DNA of 64,000 nucleotides from Megaustenia siamemsis. Its lineage: Eukaryota > Mollusca > Gastropoda > Stylommatophora > Ariophantidae. A program made the position numbers and the translations under genes. The notes under the pieces were generated by a model that saw only the letters and a program-made list of their open reading frames with translations, did no database searches and had not been told where the DNA came from. Every line of letters starts with the position of its first letter. The first letter of the stretch is position 1. Below are positions 42,595 through 54,752 of the stretch, in pieces. The stretch covers positions 70,197,959 through 70,261,958 of the forward strand of contig JAVIAB010000073.1 of NCBI GenBank assembly GCA_032433765.1. The letters run 5' to 3'.

Positions 42595-43190
42595 AATGAG
42601 TCCACTTCATAGATTCAAAATGATCCTTGCCAATGCCATCCGTTTGCACAAGTTAGGTCCTTAGCTACCAGTCACAAACGAAGCCATCAAATTAACGACT
42701 TTATCTACAGCGAAGGTTAACGAACTGTGAACAAACATTTATGCTCAAACCCTTGAATACATTTTCAAAAATCTGCCAACTTGCTGCAATAACATATATC
42801 GTGGTGTTCAGAGTAAACATTGCTTAGTCCATAGCTTGAATATAAATAAGCTGCCATTTTGGTGCGTCCCATAACGTCATCCTCTGCTTCCCTGAAGTGA
42901 GTTCGAATGAATGGTGACAATTATTGTGACGACTCTCAGACACTGCTTCGACAAGTTGAAAACCGCTGTAGGAACGAGTGACACCTTGAAACTCAAAGAG
43001 CCCTAGAGTTGATACATCTTTGAATAGTGAGCTCTCGTCTGCATGAAGTTTAGGTTCTTAGTGAGGTCTTAGGATAGGAAGCACCAGGTAATGCCCTAGG
43101 GTGGAGAAAGGTTTACATTTGTACAAATATTTAGCAGCGTTTAGAGAGTGAGGTGGCGAATGCTCATATTCGCCGTTATCTGTTATTAGT
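42595..43190. other. Unassigned sequence
   Basis: No recognisable exon upstream of the cysteine-rich frame. Further exons of that gene, if real, may lie here or beyond. Confidence 0.4.
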
Positions 43191-43299
43191 TTGTGTTTCC
43201 GCGTTCGCCTAACGATTAAATCCCTTATTTATTCGCCTTTAGAAAGTTCTTCAGTTTTTGCTCGATTTTGTTGTGTTGTTGTTGTTTCAACTTGCTGCC

Positions 43300-43361
43300 A
43301 TATTTGCGCCTTTCTGTCCAACACGCCTGACTTCATAATGATATCTTTAGCTACCGACTTG
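43300..43361 (-). mobile_element. SINE-C-related segment
   Basis: atatttgcgcctttctgtcc plus aacacgcctgacttc matches SINE-C copy a (atatttgcgcctttctgttc, gacacatccgtcttc). The 33-bp array starts directly after it on the plus strand. Confidence 0.45.
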
Positions 43362-44024
43362 TCTTCTCTCTCAATCCCCTACACGTTTAGTCGCACTTCT
43401 CTCTCAATCCCCTACACGTTTAGTCGCACTTCTCTCTCAATACCCTACACGTTTAGTCGCACTTCTCTCTCAATACCCTACACGTTTAGTCGCACTTCTC
43501 TCTCAATCCCCTACACGTTTAGTCGCACTTCTCTCTCAATCCCCTACACGTTTAGTCGCACTTCTCTCTCAATCCCCTACACGTTTAGTCGCACTTCTCT
43601 CTCAATACCCTACACGTTTAGTCGCACTTCTCTCTCAATACCCTACACGTTTAGTCGCACTTCTCTCTCAATCCCTACACGTTTAGTCGCACTTCTCTCT
43701 CAATACCCTACACGTTTAGTCGCACTTCTCTCTCAATCCCCTACACGTTTAGTCGCACTTCTCTCTCAATACCCTACACGTTTAGTCGCACTTCTCTCTC
43801 AATACCCTACACGTTTAGTCGCACTTCTCTCTCAATACCCTACACGTTTAGTCGCACTTCTCTCTCAATACCCTACACGTTTAGTCGCACTTCTCTCTCA
43901 ATACCCTACACGTTTAGTCGCACTTCTCTCTCAATACCCTACACGTTTAGTCGCACTTCTCTCTCAATACCCTACACGTTTAGTCGCACTTCTCTCTCAA
44001 TACCCTACACGTTTAGTCGCACTC
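43362..44024. repeat. 33-bp minisatellite, ~20 copies
   Basis: The unit is cttctctctcaataccctac plus acgtttagtcgca, varying only at atacc/atccc. One copy has lost a base (aatccctac), shifting the frame, so a 310-codon plus frame changes from TSLSIPYTFSR to LLSQYPTRLVA. Eleven-codon periodicity makes the open frame an artefact. Confidence 0.95.
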
Positions 44025-44199
44025 GTTAGTCTGTGTTTCCTCCACATCCACTGCTTGGAGCCCGAGGTGAGGGAGCGAGATCAGCTATTTGTCGTTGATC
44101 CTGACGTCAACAGTCAGCTATGAGTCGATCGTTTTCACCCTAACTACTATCTGATGTTTTGGGTCCAACCGTGGTTTTAGACAGGAGCAATTATTACTT

Positions 44200-44350
44200 G
44201 TATGAAAGTATACTCGGAGAACATGCTGGAAGTTCGTCGATCACGTGTTCTGGATGGACGATTGAAGACCTCCCACGCCAAGCTTTCATGGGGAAGGCGG
44301 CTGGCAAAATAAAACAAGGAAGATCAAAAGAAACTCTAAAAAAATAATGA
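44200..44350 (+). pseudogene. LINE C-terminal fragment
   Basis: The frame reads LPRQAFMGKAAGKIKQGRSK then ETLKK. One base shifted, the preceding codons read DHVFWMDD. Together they match GHVxRMDDxRLPRQAL...GKRKQGRPKETW of non-LTR ORF2. A frameshift separates them. Confidence 0.6.
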
Positions 44351-44384
44351 ATGGAGAGGGTTCAGCTATGATCAACTATCTACT

Positions 44385-44580
44385 TCTCAGTCGACTCAGA
44401 AGAGAACAGATGGGTACGTGGATATTGAGCTGTTTAAAGTAATAACATCAAATAAAATAATTAGTTTCTCTCCCCTTCCGAACAAAACGTACGAAATCCA
44501 ACAGATGTCAGGCTGAGAGAATTTTAATTGAATGTCCTATATGCCGTCTCTGGCCATATAAGAACTAACTAATTAGCTGG
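44385..44580 (+). mobile_element. SINE-D-like segment plus possible LINE end
   Basis: ttctcagtcgactcagaaga to tctccccttcc matches the segment at 45985-46085 (ctcagttgaccagagcagag ... tctccccttcc). Downstream, QAERILIECPI and a tggctgactgactag stretch weakly suggest a LINE terminus. Confidence 0.5.
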
Positions 44581-44642
44581 CTGACTGACTAGTAACAGAC
44601 TAATAATCTGTGATTTATTTTCACAAACACCCAAATAGCAAT

Positions 44643-44899
44643 TCTATCTATCTATCTCTTGATCTTTCAAGCCGTAGCTGGCCCATAGGACGTAGACCAA
44701 GATACTCACTCTGTTATCTAAATTTGTATTCTAGCAGTTTTCAATTCTTTTGAAGATATTTTATCGAAATTTGGCCATTTGTCTCAGTTCTGTGCAAGCA
44801 GATCTATCTCATTGAGGGAGTCTATTCCTGCTGCTCTTGCCTCTTTCATCAATGTTCTTCTCAGTGTCTCTCTGGGTCTTCCTCTTTTCCTCTTATCAG
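44643..44899 (-). pseudogene. LINE family A 3' end with (GATA)n tail
   Basis: Read on the minus strand it holds agaggaaaagaggaagaccc, the LNE..LLAQN end with tgcttgcacagaactgagac, tcttggtctacgtcctatgg and a GATA run. This is the same 3' end as at 2500-2760 and 63770-64000. It is truncated within the GKRKRGRPRE codons. Confidence 0.85.
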
Positions 44900-45904
44900 G
44901 TCTACGTTTCATTAACAAAATCGTTTTTACGATAGCGGCTTGTTAAACCTCTGATCAACGGTTCTATACCAAGAGAAAAATAATTCCTCATTTTTGGATA
45001 CAGGTGTTTGTATCCAAAGAACAATTAAACACGTAATAAATGAGTCCTTTTTCTCTCTTCGTTGACCACGGATCTCGACAAAACAAGACTCTAGATGATA
45101 TTTGAATCACATTAGAGACTGAGGTAAGTCTACTTTCTGTGGTCATGGCATGAGGAAAAACAAAGCAAAATCTGACGACAGAGATATATAGAATATAGAA
45201 AGAAAGACACAGGAAAACAACATCATAAAATCTGCACAAAGAAAAACACAGAATAACATAGACATGGAAAGAGATCAACATAGTGATTAGCCAATAAGTA
45301 AAACTAGGGACAGTAGTATCATATGCAGGATACTTAATCGCCTGTGCCATTATACGTTGTACCTGATGATAATGTAGACTTTTACATTGACTCGTTTTAT
45401 GTTGTAAGATTGTGTATCTTATCATCTTGTATTTTATTTCGTTTTATAATTTAAGTATAAAGATAACTTAAGATTGAAAAAAGTCAAATACAAATCTGGT
45501 GAGCAAAATATCTTTCAAACATGGACGTTTTCTACACCTGATTGTTATACCGTAGCCAATGACACACCCCTGTGTTGTAAAACACAACACATCCGGGTTG
45601 CTACGCAACGACGCCGGGAACACAAGTAGTAGACGGCAACTATCTATTCTGGTCGAGTTCTCGTGCTTCACTTTGATTGATCTTACCTGGCATTCCCTCC
45701 CAGCGTTGGGGTTGGGGTAACCTACTCACCCATAAACACTGTTTTTCTCCCCTCTCAACCTGAGCTCTTAGTGAACGTTGCAAATTGCTGGCTCGCTTTC
45801 TCCAGCGTGTGAGTATTGCCATTTTTATTGTGAACCTTTTACTTCCCGTGGAGCACGTATCTCGATCTACACGACACATTTCGCCATCTTATATTCTCGT
45901 AACA
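44900..45904. other. Unassigned sequence
   Basis: Open frames at 44988-45425 and 45640-45879 (both minus) show no family signature. Confidence 0.5.
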
Positions 45905-46167
45905 ATAACAGTAGTCGCGTTAATAACGTAGTGGCTAGTCGCTCGCTTGGTGATACAGTTAGCGCGGGTTCAATCCCTGCTTGACACTTCTCAGTTGACC
46001 AGAGCAGAGAACGGATGTGTACGTAGACATTGAGCTGTTGAAAGCAATAACATCAAGTAAGCTCATTGGCTTCTCTCCCCTTCCAAATGTTGTGATACAG
46101 TACGGTAGATTTTAATTCTTTCCGACGGGCTGTGACGAGTGCAACGTTTAGCGACGGACACGCAGTC

Positions 46168-46199
<32 letters not shown>

Positions 46200-46225
46200 C
46201 TGATGATGATGATGATGATGATGAT
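45905..46225 (+). mobile_element. tRNA-derived SINE family D with (GAT)n tail
   Basis: A tRNA-like head with taacgtagtggctag (A-box-like) and gcgggttcaatccctgc (B box GGTTCAATCC) is followed by ctcagttgaccagagcagag ... tctccccttcc. The end is gacgagtgcaacgttta, ggacacgcag and a (GAT)n tail of about 60 bp. Parts recur at 44385 and 12005. Confidence 0.65.
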
Positions 46226-46277
46226 GAATCAGAGGGGACAAGTTAGAACAAATCTGTTAAATGAAAAAAATAAGGGT

Positions 46278-46415
46278 GGAAGAGAAAGTTAGAATCAAGA
46301 GTTAACGTCCCTTTGGCGGCTTCACTCATTGTCGGTTGATGCTGTTGTAACGTTTCTTTGATGTTGTCTGTCCCTCTTTCTCTGGATCTTCCTCTTGCTC
46401 TTCTTCCTTCTCCTC
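46278..46415 (-). pseudogene. LINE C-terminal fragment
   Basis: The minus strand reads RGEGRRARGRSRERGTDNIK then ETLQQ and TMSEAAKG, resembling the GxRxRGRxxxRWxDNIKE ... LxEAAR block of RTE-like elements. Confidence 0.5.
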
Positions 46416-47582
46416 TTTTAATCTATGCACATCTTGTACTGGATGATAATGATTGGTTTCAGCTTACATAGATAACCGGAAGTTGTAGTTCCACAAAAAT
46501 AAAATAATAAATCCATTTTTATAAAGACTCACAACAGAGATGCGTTATTGTCGCCAGGTTTATAGTCGTTATTAAAGTAAATAAATAAGGTATCGATCTC
46601 TTGGAACTAAGAGTGCAGCTTGTTGGGCAATTCAGGATGCCGTTATCCATATCGGTGTGACATCAATACAGCATCGATCAGTCAGGGCAACAATCGATTC
46701 TCCAGGCAGAATTTGCACAATAAATACCAGAACTCTGAAATGAATTCTTTTCAAGCGATACGTATCGTTTGTTTAATGAAGTCGATGACAAACAAGATTT
46801 CAATAAGCTAAATCGGGAAATAGTTGTAAAAATTCGGAATCTATTATCATATTATACTGTTGAACCACTATATCGTGGTAATGTTTTTTTATGCATGTGT
46901 CAATTGACACGTTTTAGTGTACATTCTGTGTGTGCTTTTCCATGTGTGTCATTTGTATTTGATGTATGCTTGACTGGGCGTGGCTTAGTTCACATGGTGC
47001 GTGCGTTTGAATGTGAGTGTCAGATTGTTTGTAGGAATGACCATGCCTCAACTCGTGCGCTCTGGGATCTTGAAAACGCGCGTTCGTGTCTGTTCATGAA
47101 ACTCACGTGCTGTCTAAATATAGCATTGCGTGATACAACTCTACACATACATAATTAAACAACAGCATTTCTTAGAATTCAAGAAAAAGAGCTCTTCACT
47201 GTTGTCTGGAGCCAGTCTTGACGTGTGAAGTAAATAAAGGTCAGTTGGGCGGCAGACAAGAAAATCAGTGAAGGCCATATATGTCTACAGACGAATGTTG
47301 AGAATAGCATGAACAACTGAAAGGAGTGACGTTTGGTGTTCTAAAAGAGGCCAATAGAACAAAAAAATCATGTTATCAACTTCAGAATTAAACAACCGCA
47401 ATTCATTTATTAGTAAGGTTTTTTTCTTTAATGAGAAAAGAATCGTTAAAATATATTGTAGAAATAAGGTAAAATAGTGGAGAAATAGATAAAAGGGTTA
47501 AGACATACAAACGTAAGGCTTGTTGTAAAGTTGCCTTTAAGGTTGAAAGAGAACAATATTTTGCAGATAAAAAATGGTCTGG
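46416..47582. other. Unassigned sequence
   Basis: A 129-codon plus frame at 46769-47158 is the longest, with no recognisable motif. Confidence 0.5.
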
Positions 47583-47858
47583 TTAAAGCTTTATCGCGAT
47601 AACTCAGTGGTTAGTGAACTGGACCACAAAGGACAAGAGGTAGGGTTCGATCCTAACCAACGGCTTCCGGTTCACCCAGCCTTTAAATGGTACCGGATTA
47701 TTTTCTGGGAAAGTAAAGCGGCACGGGCGTAATACCGACCACATTACCCCAAGAATCATGTGCCGATGGTCTGTAAAAAGTATGGTCACTAACACCATAT
47801 TCCCTATACGCCACTTGGCGTGACGGGGGTACTTTACTAACTTTTTTTTAAAGCTTTA
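47583..47858 (+). mobile_element. tRNA-derived SINE, family 1, with 11-bp target duplication
   Basis: Element 47594-47847 is flanked by ttaaagcttta at 47583-47593 and 47848-47858. It starts slightly inside the tRNA head (tcgcgataactcagtgg). Confidence 0.9.
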
Positions 47859-47939
47859 CGTTTGTAAGGCACAACATAAAATTTAAACGACGTTGTGACT
47901 CAGTAGGGCCTTCTGCTGGAACAATACACACAAACACAT

Positions 47940-47948
47940 GCACGCACG

Positions 47949-47990
<42 letters not shown>
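47940..47990. repeat. (CA)n microsatellite
   Basis: cacgcacgcacg passes into an uninterrupted CA run. Confidence 0.95.
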
Positions 47991-48600
47991 GATAGATAAA
48001 TAAATTGTAATTACATTGCGACTTGGCTATAGAATAACTGAAAAAGTAAAATATTACAAATGAATGCATGAAATGTATCTGCGTGTACTGCGATGAACAA
48101 GGTCAGGCGTCAAATGAGCCTAACGGTCGGCGTCGGTCGGTGGGACTAACATGTGGAACGCTGGGCACATGTCTGAGAGGGGCTCTCAAAATGTCAGGTG
48201 TGTAGCAACCCAAAAATACCTGTATGGGGAAGATATAGAGGGCAATGGATAGAAAGACACAAGATAATTTGAAATAATAGTTAGGTAGGAAGCCAATAAT
48301 AACAAAAATGATGAGCAACTGTAGAAATAAATAAAAAGGTATAGAAAGACTTGATGACCATCGCCATTAGGAACAGTTGGTGATCAAATTGGAAAATATC
48401 TATATGAAACAAATAGAAAAATAAGGAAGGCTCTCTGTTACTCAACATTTCTCAATAGAAAGTAGTTTTATGTTTTTTTTTTTTATAATAGAAAAGTTGA
48501 CATAACCCCATAGCAATAATGATAATGTTATCAATAACACCGCTACCAGAAGTGGTCAGCCAGGCTGAGTAAGTCGATGTTTAAGTTCCAGCTAATTTAG
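47991..48600. other. Unassigned sequence
   Basis: Nothing recognisable. Confidence 0.5.
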
Positions 48601-48896
48601 GCTGAATACAGATAATACACGATGGTCTACGTGCCAATGAAACAGGCTGAGGTGATTTCACTCAATACAGATAATACACGATGATCTACGTGCCAATGAA
48701 ACAGGGCGAGGTGATTTCACTCAATACAGATAGTACACGATGGTCTACGTGCCAATGTAACAGGGTGTGGAGATTTCACTCAATACAGATAATATACGAT
48801 GGTCTACGTGCCAATGTAACAGGGTGTGGTGATTTCACTCAATACAGATAATACACGATAGTCTACATGCCAATGAAACAGGACGAGGTGATTTTC
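48601..48896. repeat. 59-bp tandem repeat, 5 copies
   Basis: The unit begins ctcaatacagataatacacg and contains tctacgtgccaatgaaacag; spacing is 59 bp. Confidence 0.93.
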
Positions 48897-50095
48897 ATCA
48901 GGAAAAAAGTCTTCTTTTTTGTGTTAACACTTTGCGTGTTTGTGTCGACCGTCAGGCGCGTGTTTGTGATCATTCTGTTTTCTGACATTTGTAAATTGTC
49001 ATGTTGAGTCTTTGGCCAAATGCCTGTTGTTAGCTGTTTGTGTCATTCCTGCGGTGCTGCATATGTTTGACAGTTTTATAACTGAGCCCGCATGTGAACA
49101 ATGATGTTTTTGAGAGCCACTGTTTATGTGTCACATTGTGTATAAGTTTGTCATAATGAGATGTTGAAACTGAAGATACTAGTTTACCATAATCAGTCAG
49201 ATGCACGGTAGTGAACCAGGAGATAATTCTGCTCACTTCTTTTCGACTGAATGACTCTCATTATATCAATGTATGATGTTTCGTTCTTTGCTCACATTCT
49301 CTTCTCTTTTTGGCAAATATACCTTTTTTCTTCATTCCATGGTATCCGATAATGTTGTTGTTGTTGTTGTTGTTGTTGTTGACGGAATGCCACGAGTTGA
49401 TGCGAGCATGTTGCCCTTTGACTCATAAGATGTGGCGGGTCGTAATGGCTTTCTTGATATTCCCGGCTCATACTGGAGAGGTTGGATTTCCTCTGTCCCC
49501 GGCTATGCTGGTAAACTAATAGTCCTGCCCAGAGGTACTGCAATACTGGGTCTTCTATATCAGTAACAGACACCACAACGGGGAACACGGCGATCCTAGC
49601 TTCTGTTAGCCAGTCTGGTTTGACGCAGACTTTTTCCAGGGGAGACCACGAGGAGGTAGAACTGCTAGGTCTTGGTCGGCTATTGCAGGCGCTTCTGCTC
49701 CCCCGTATCCCATAATGACATATTAAATCTTATTGTTGACATAATAGCAGGAAGCTTGTTCAGTTTATTCCAGAGTTGCAGGAGGCTACCACTCTTCCAG
49801 TTTGTAGATCGATCTTTTGAGACGATAATTATTTGTTGACAATCGAAATTGTTAACATAAAACAAGCGTTCAAGGTCTACTTTCAAGAATTGCTATTGTT
49901 GTCTTCATTGCTTACTTGTTCCTTCTGGTGATAGCAACAGTGTTTCTCAAGCATATCGTTTCTCACATTGAAACTAACGATATTCTTAATAAATCGTCGA
50001 CTTTCTTTCTTTTATCCTACTGATTGTGCCGTGTATAATCGTAGATAGAATGAGTATGTAATCTTCTGGCTTTAGTTAATTGTGTAGCTTGAGTT
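48897..50095. other. Unassigned sequence
   Basis: A (GTT)n run lies at 49353-49381. No gene or element is recognisable. Confidence 0.5.
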
Positions 50096-50099
50096 GTTG

Positions 50100-50385
50100 T
50101 CATGTCAAATTTACTTAATGTCTCTTTGATTCTATTTATCATATTTTCTGGGTTTTCCAAGAATGATCTCTACCCGGATGTTTTCATGCAAAACGCTCGA
50201 GATGCTAGTTGGTTGGATTTCATTCTGGTTTTATGTTCAAACCACTCGATTATATCTTGTCAAATGTCGTCAGCAGTTGGTGTTACACCCACCATTTTTT
50301 TTATTAATGCCTCATTTCGAATGTTATCTCTTCTGGTTGTGTTAAGTTTTTTCTTATACATTTCATTTCACATATTATATTGATA
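50100..50385 (-). pseudogene. RTE-like LINE C-terminal fragment
   Basis: The minus strand reads TRRDNIRNEALIKKMVGVTP, TADDI*QDIIEWFEHKTRMK and SNQLASRAF, then MINRIKETLSKFD. These fit the TRRDRIRNxxIRxxLxVxP ... LRWFGHVxRM...R pattern. G of WFGH is mutated. Confidence 0.55.
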
Positions 50386-50609
50386 CTTTCATCATGACAC
50401 TGGTAGCACAATGTGGTATTAAACAACATAGATTATATCTTGTTATTCATGTCAAACATGGCCCTTTTCTCAGACACATGGGATGAGATGTTTCATTTTT
50501 TCCTTCTCCTTCTTTTCGGTGTCTGTCCTTGAAAGTACACAAAATTGGCGTGTATACGAATACGTTGTGTTGTTTACAGCAAGCTGCTGTTTATATTACT
50601 TCCGGTCTA

Positions 50610-50700
50610 TCGGCATTTTAGGAGCACCGAGTTGTTTTCACTTTTCGATCGCTACTCACTTGGTCAAACTGGTTTGGATGTTACCATGCCCATAGCGGCG
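50610..50700 (+). repeat. Dispersed repeat shared with 62845-62915
   Basis: aggagcaccgagttgttttc, acttttcgatcgctactcac and ttggtcaaactgg align with the complement of 62915-62845 (gagcaccgggttatcttccc, tcttcgatccttactcac, ttggccggact). The element type is unknown. Confidence 0.55.
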
Positions 50701-50892
50701 ATAAGGGTTACTATTTTGACCAAATCTTGTTCATTTATTTTGATATCAGCAGACAAATATCAGTCACAGACCGCTTTCATCTGCCCTTGGGTTCTCATAC
50801 CTGGGACTGCTCTTAATCGATGGAAACCAAGAACATATTGTAAGAGCCATATTTAGAATCAGTTTTACATGTGACGGACTCTAATTGTTAAA

Positions 50893-51355
50893 ATGCTGGC
50901 TTCATCATCATCATGTGCCATACCGACTGGCGTAGGCGATCATGTCCTTCCACAATCTTCTATTTACAGTGCATCGTGTCAGTTCTGTTGTTGACAATTT
51001 TCCATGCCATGACACCAAGCTATCCAGTATTTTCTCTCTTTGTCGTCCGCGACCTCTCTTTCCTTGTATTCTGCCTGTTGTAGCCAGGTATTCCAACTTT
51101 CCTCTTCTCATGATGTGCCAGAAAAATGTTGATTGTTTCTTTCTGATGTTTTTAGGAGCTCCCTTTTTGTGTTGGCCTCTTTGATAATTTCCTCATTGGT
51201 CTTTTTAGCTGTCCAGAAAACTGTCAACATTCTTCTGCGAAATCCCATCTTTGCGGCCTCTAACCGTCTTTTCATTTGTATGTCTACTGTCCATGATTCG
51301 CTTCCATAGGTCAGAATTGGTTCTGTATAGCACCGAAGAACTTTCTTTCTCACTT
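50893..51355 (-). pseudogene. RTE-like LINE 3' end with (GAT)n tail
   Basis: The minus strand reads VRKKVLRCYTEPILTYGSES then WTVDIQMKRRLEAAKMGFRR, TAKKTNEEIIKEANTKRELL, a frameshift, KLEYLATTGRIQGKRGRGRQ and REKILDSLVSWHGKLSTTEL. It ends ASRYGT and a (GAT)n tail. Order and motifs match the C-terminal third of RTE-type ORF2. The fragment at 990-1256 is a second copy. Confidence 0.8.
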
Positions 51356-52205
51356 ATATTGATATAGATTTGTTGCATAAGATATTTTTTTCATTTATTG
51401 AAATGCTTATTAGTTCTAGACTACATATTAAACATGAGCTGCTTGTCGTGGCTCGTCTAAAGTAAAGCTGCTCTGACCTAACCACTATTCAAGTGCTTTT
51501 AGATCCATTAAAAGTGTATCCTTTTTTGATTAACTCTTTCAGCACGTAAGCTTTTTATCAATGTAGTGGAAGAGATTTCAGAGACAAAATTTTAAGAATA
51601 AATTTACATATTTATGTACCATATTATATATGAAGTTTTAAATAATTGAACAAGGTAATAGATTTTACCAATACCAAGATGATACGTGACATGTAAAAAT
51701 AATATGGTTTGATGACGGTTCACACTAATCAAATTGAGAGTGACGCAATATGCTGTGAAACGTACACGGCCGAAATCGACATGACGCACAGTGCGTCGAC
51801 ACGTACCGAAAAAGTTAATGCCTGGGTTTGATTAGCGCTTTTCGCTTATATTTGTTTTTATTCACAAAATGAGCAAGTATGTCTAGCTTATGGACGCGGA
51901 GAAGCAATAACGTTCTCACCTTCAAATGGTTCGATCTCTCTCATTGTGGGCTTGACCCGATCACAACCAAAGGAATTGATTGACTTCTTAGTCACCCAGT
52001 TATGAGTCGCTGACAGCTTCCAGCTTCATTGCTGTCAAGCAAATTGGGCAATATTTATTATGTTGTAGTTTAATACTTGATTTTCCTACAACTCTGTGTG
52101 TTATGGGTTTAGCTGGAGTGCTGTAGCGGCAACACTGAACAGTGTTATTAAACAGCTGTTACTATTTACACAGGAGCATTTTTTGCAGTTTTTTTTTTAA
52201 GTCTC
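51356..52205. other. Unassigned sequence
   Basis: Nothing recognisable. Confidence 0.5.
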
Positions 52206-54393
52206 GGTACCACACCGCGGAACAGGCAGAGTCAGAACTACCACACCGTAGAACAGGCAGTCAGTACGACCACACCGTAGAACAGGCAGTCAGTACTACC
52301 ACACCATAGAACAGGCAGTCAGTACTACCACACCATAGAACAGGCAGTCAGTACTACCACACCGTAGAACAGGCAGTCAGTACTACCACACCGTAGAACA
52401 GGCAGTCAGTACTACCACACCGTAGAACAGGCAGTCAGTACTACCACACCGTAGAACAGGCAGAAACAGTACTACCACACCGTAGAACAAGCAGAGTCAG
52501 CACTACCACACCATAGAACAGGCAGTCAGTACTACCACACCGTAGAACAGGCAGTCAGTACTACCACACCATAGAACAGGCAGTCAGTACTACCACACCG
52601 TAGAACAGGCAGTCAGTACTACCACACCGTAGAACAGGCAGAGTCAGCACTACCACACCATAGAGCAGGCAGTCAGTACTACCACACCGTAGAACAGGCA
52701 GTCAGTACTACCACACCGTAGAACAAGCAGAGTCAGCACTACCACACCATAGAACAGGCAGTCAGTACTACCACACCGTAGAACAGGTAGAGTCAGTACT
52801 ACCACACCGTAGAACAGGTAGAGTCAGTACTACCACACCGTAGAACAAGCAGAGTCAGCACTACCACACCGTAGAACAGGTAGAGTCAGTACTACCACAC
52901 CGTAGAACAGGTAGAGTCAGTACTACCACACCGTAGAACAAGCAGAGTCAGCACTACCACACTGTAGAACAGGTAGAGTCAGTACTACCACACCGTAGAA
53001 CAGGTAGAGTCAGTACTACCACACCGTAGAACAGGCAGTCAGTACTACCACACCGTAGAACAAGCAGAGTCAGCACTACCACACCGTAGAACAGGTAGAG
53101 TCAGTACTACCACACCGTAGAACAGGTAGAGTCAGTACTACCACACCGTAGAACAGGTAGAGTCAGTACTACCACACCGTAGAACAGGCAGTCAGTACTA
53201 CCACACCGTAGAACAGGCAGAGTCAGTACTACCACACCATAGAACAGGCAGTCAGTACTACCACACCATAGAACAGGCAGTCAGTACTTCCACACCGTAG
53301 AACAGGCAGTCAGTACTACCACACCATAGAACAGGCAGAGTCAGTACTACCACACCATAGAACAGGCAGTCAGTACTACCACACCATAGAACAGGCAGTC
53401 AGTACTTCCACACCGTAGAACAGGCAGTCAGTACTACCACACCATAGAACAGGCAGTCAGTACTACCACACCATAGAACAGGCAGTCAGTACTACCACAC
53501 CATAGAACAGGCAGTCAGTACTACCACACCATAGAACAGGCAGTCAGTACTACCACACCGTAGAACAGGCAGAGTCAGTACTACCACACTGTAGAACAGG
53601 CAGAGTCAGTACTACCACACCATAGAACAGGCAGTCAGTACTACCACACCGTAGAACAGGTAGAGTCAGTACTACCACACCGTAGAACAGGCAGAGTCAG
53701 TACTACCACACCATAGAACAGGCAGTCAGTACTACCACACCGTAGAACAGGCAGAGTCAGTACTACCACACCGTAGAACAGGCACAGTCAGTACTACCAC
53801 ACCGTAGAACAGGTAGAGTCAGTACTACCACACCGTAGAACAGGCAGTCAGTACTACCACACCGTAGAACAGGCAGTCAGTACTACCACACCGTAGAACA
53901 GGCAGTCAGTACTACCACACCATAGAACAGGCAGTCAGTACTACCACACCGTAGAACAGGCAGTCAGTACTACCACACCGTAGAACAGGCAGATTCAGAA
54001 CTGCCACACCGTGGAACAGGCAGATTCAGAACTGCAACACCGTGGAACAGGCAGATTCAGTACTACCACACCGTCGAACAGGCAGATTCAGTACTACCAC
54101 ACCGTCGAACAGGCAGATTCAAAACTGCTACACCGTGGAACAGGCAGATTCAAAATTGCCACACAGTGGAACAGGCAGATTCAGAACTGCCACACCGTGG
54201 AACAGGCAGAGTCAGTACTCCCACACCATGGAACAGGCAGAGTCAGTACTACCACACAGTGGAACATTCAAAGTCAGTACTACCACACCGTGGAACAGGC
54301 AGAGTCAGTACTACCACACCGTGAAACAGGCAGAGTCACTACTACCACACCGTGGAACAGGCAGAGTCTAAAGTGCCACGCCGTGGAACAGAG
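52206..54393. repeat. 29/31-bp minisatellite, ~73 copies
   Basis: The unit is taccacaccgtagaacaggc plus agtcagtac (29 bp) or agagtcagtac (31 bp). The two lengths occur in blocks. cgtag alternates with catag. The last ~13 units (from 53990) form a distinct subtype with cgtgg and agattcag, giving a 136-codon plus frame that I treat as an artefact. Confidence 0.95.
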
Positions 54394-54524
54394 TAAAAAA
54401 AAAACAAACGCTTACATGTAAATATACTCGACGACTGACGTCAAGAAAAGAGATGACAATTGTCTATCCGCCCGACTGCCGGTCTTCATTGCGTTCTAAG
54501 GCCACCATCATCATGCAACCGCGT

Positions 54525-54752
54525 AATTGCCGCTGTTTGTGAAGAAGAATGAACCCTTTCACTCCCCCTCCTCAGCCTTAATGAGTATGGGATTTATATT
54601 ATTAACGTCCATATGTTATTTGATAACAGCCCATTGTATGTGTGCCAGGCAGCCCTACTTCCCCATAAGAATCTGGCACTCATTATATAAGGTAGGGTCG
54701 TCGACCAAGATATTCCGCAGTTCAACTAACAACTGAGTTACCGCTGTTCCCT
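54525..54752 (-). mobile_element. Possible diverged SINE
   Basis: The minus-strand start gggaacagcggtaactcagt plus tgttagttgaactg resembles the family-1 head (gggagccgcgatagctcagt, ggttagtgaactg). The B box (gaccctacc) is poor and the body is unrecognised. Confidence 0.4.

Noticed and set aside
44988..45425. 145-codon minus-strand protein with hydrophobic segments
   Set aside because: No recognisable motif, no supporting neighbours, and such frames are expected by chance in unique AT-rich DNA.
46053..46241. Histidine-rich protein
   Set aside because: It is the antisense reading of the (GAT)n tail.
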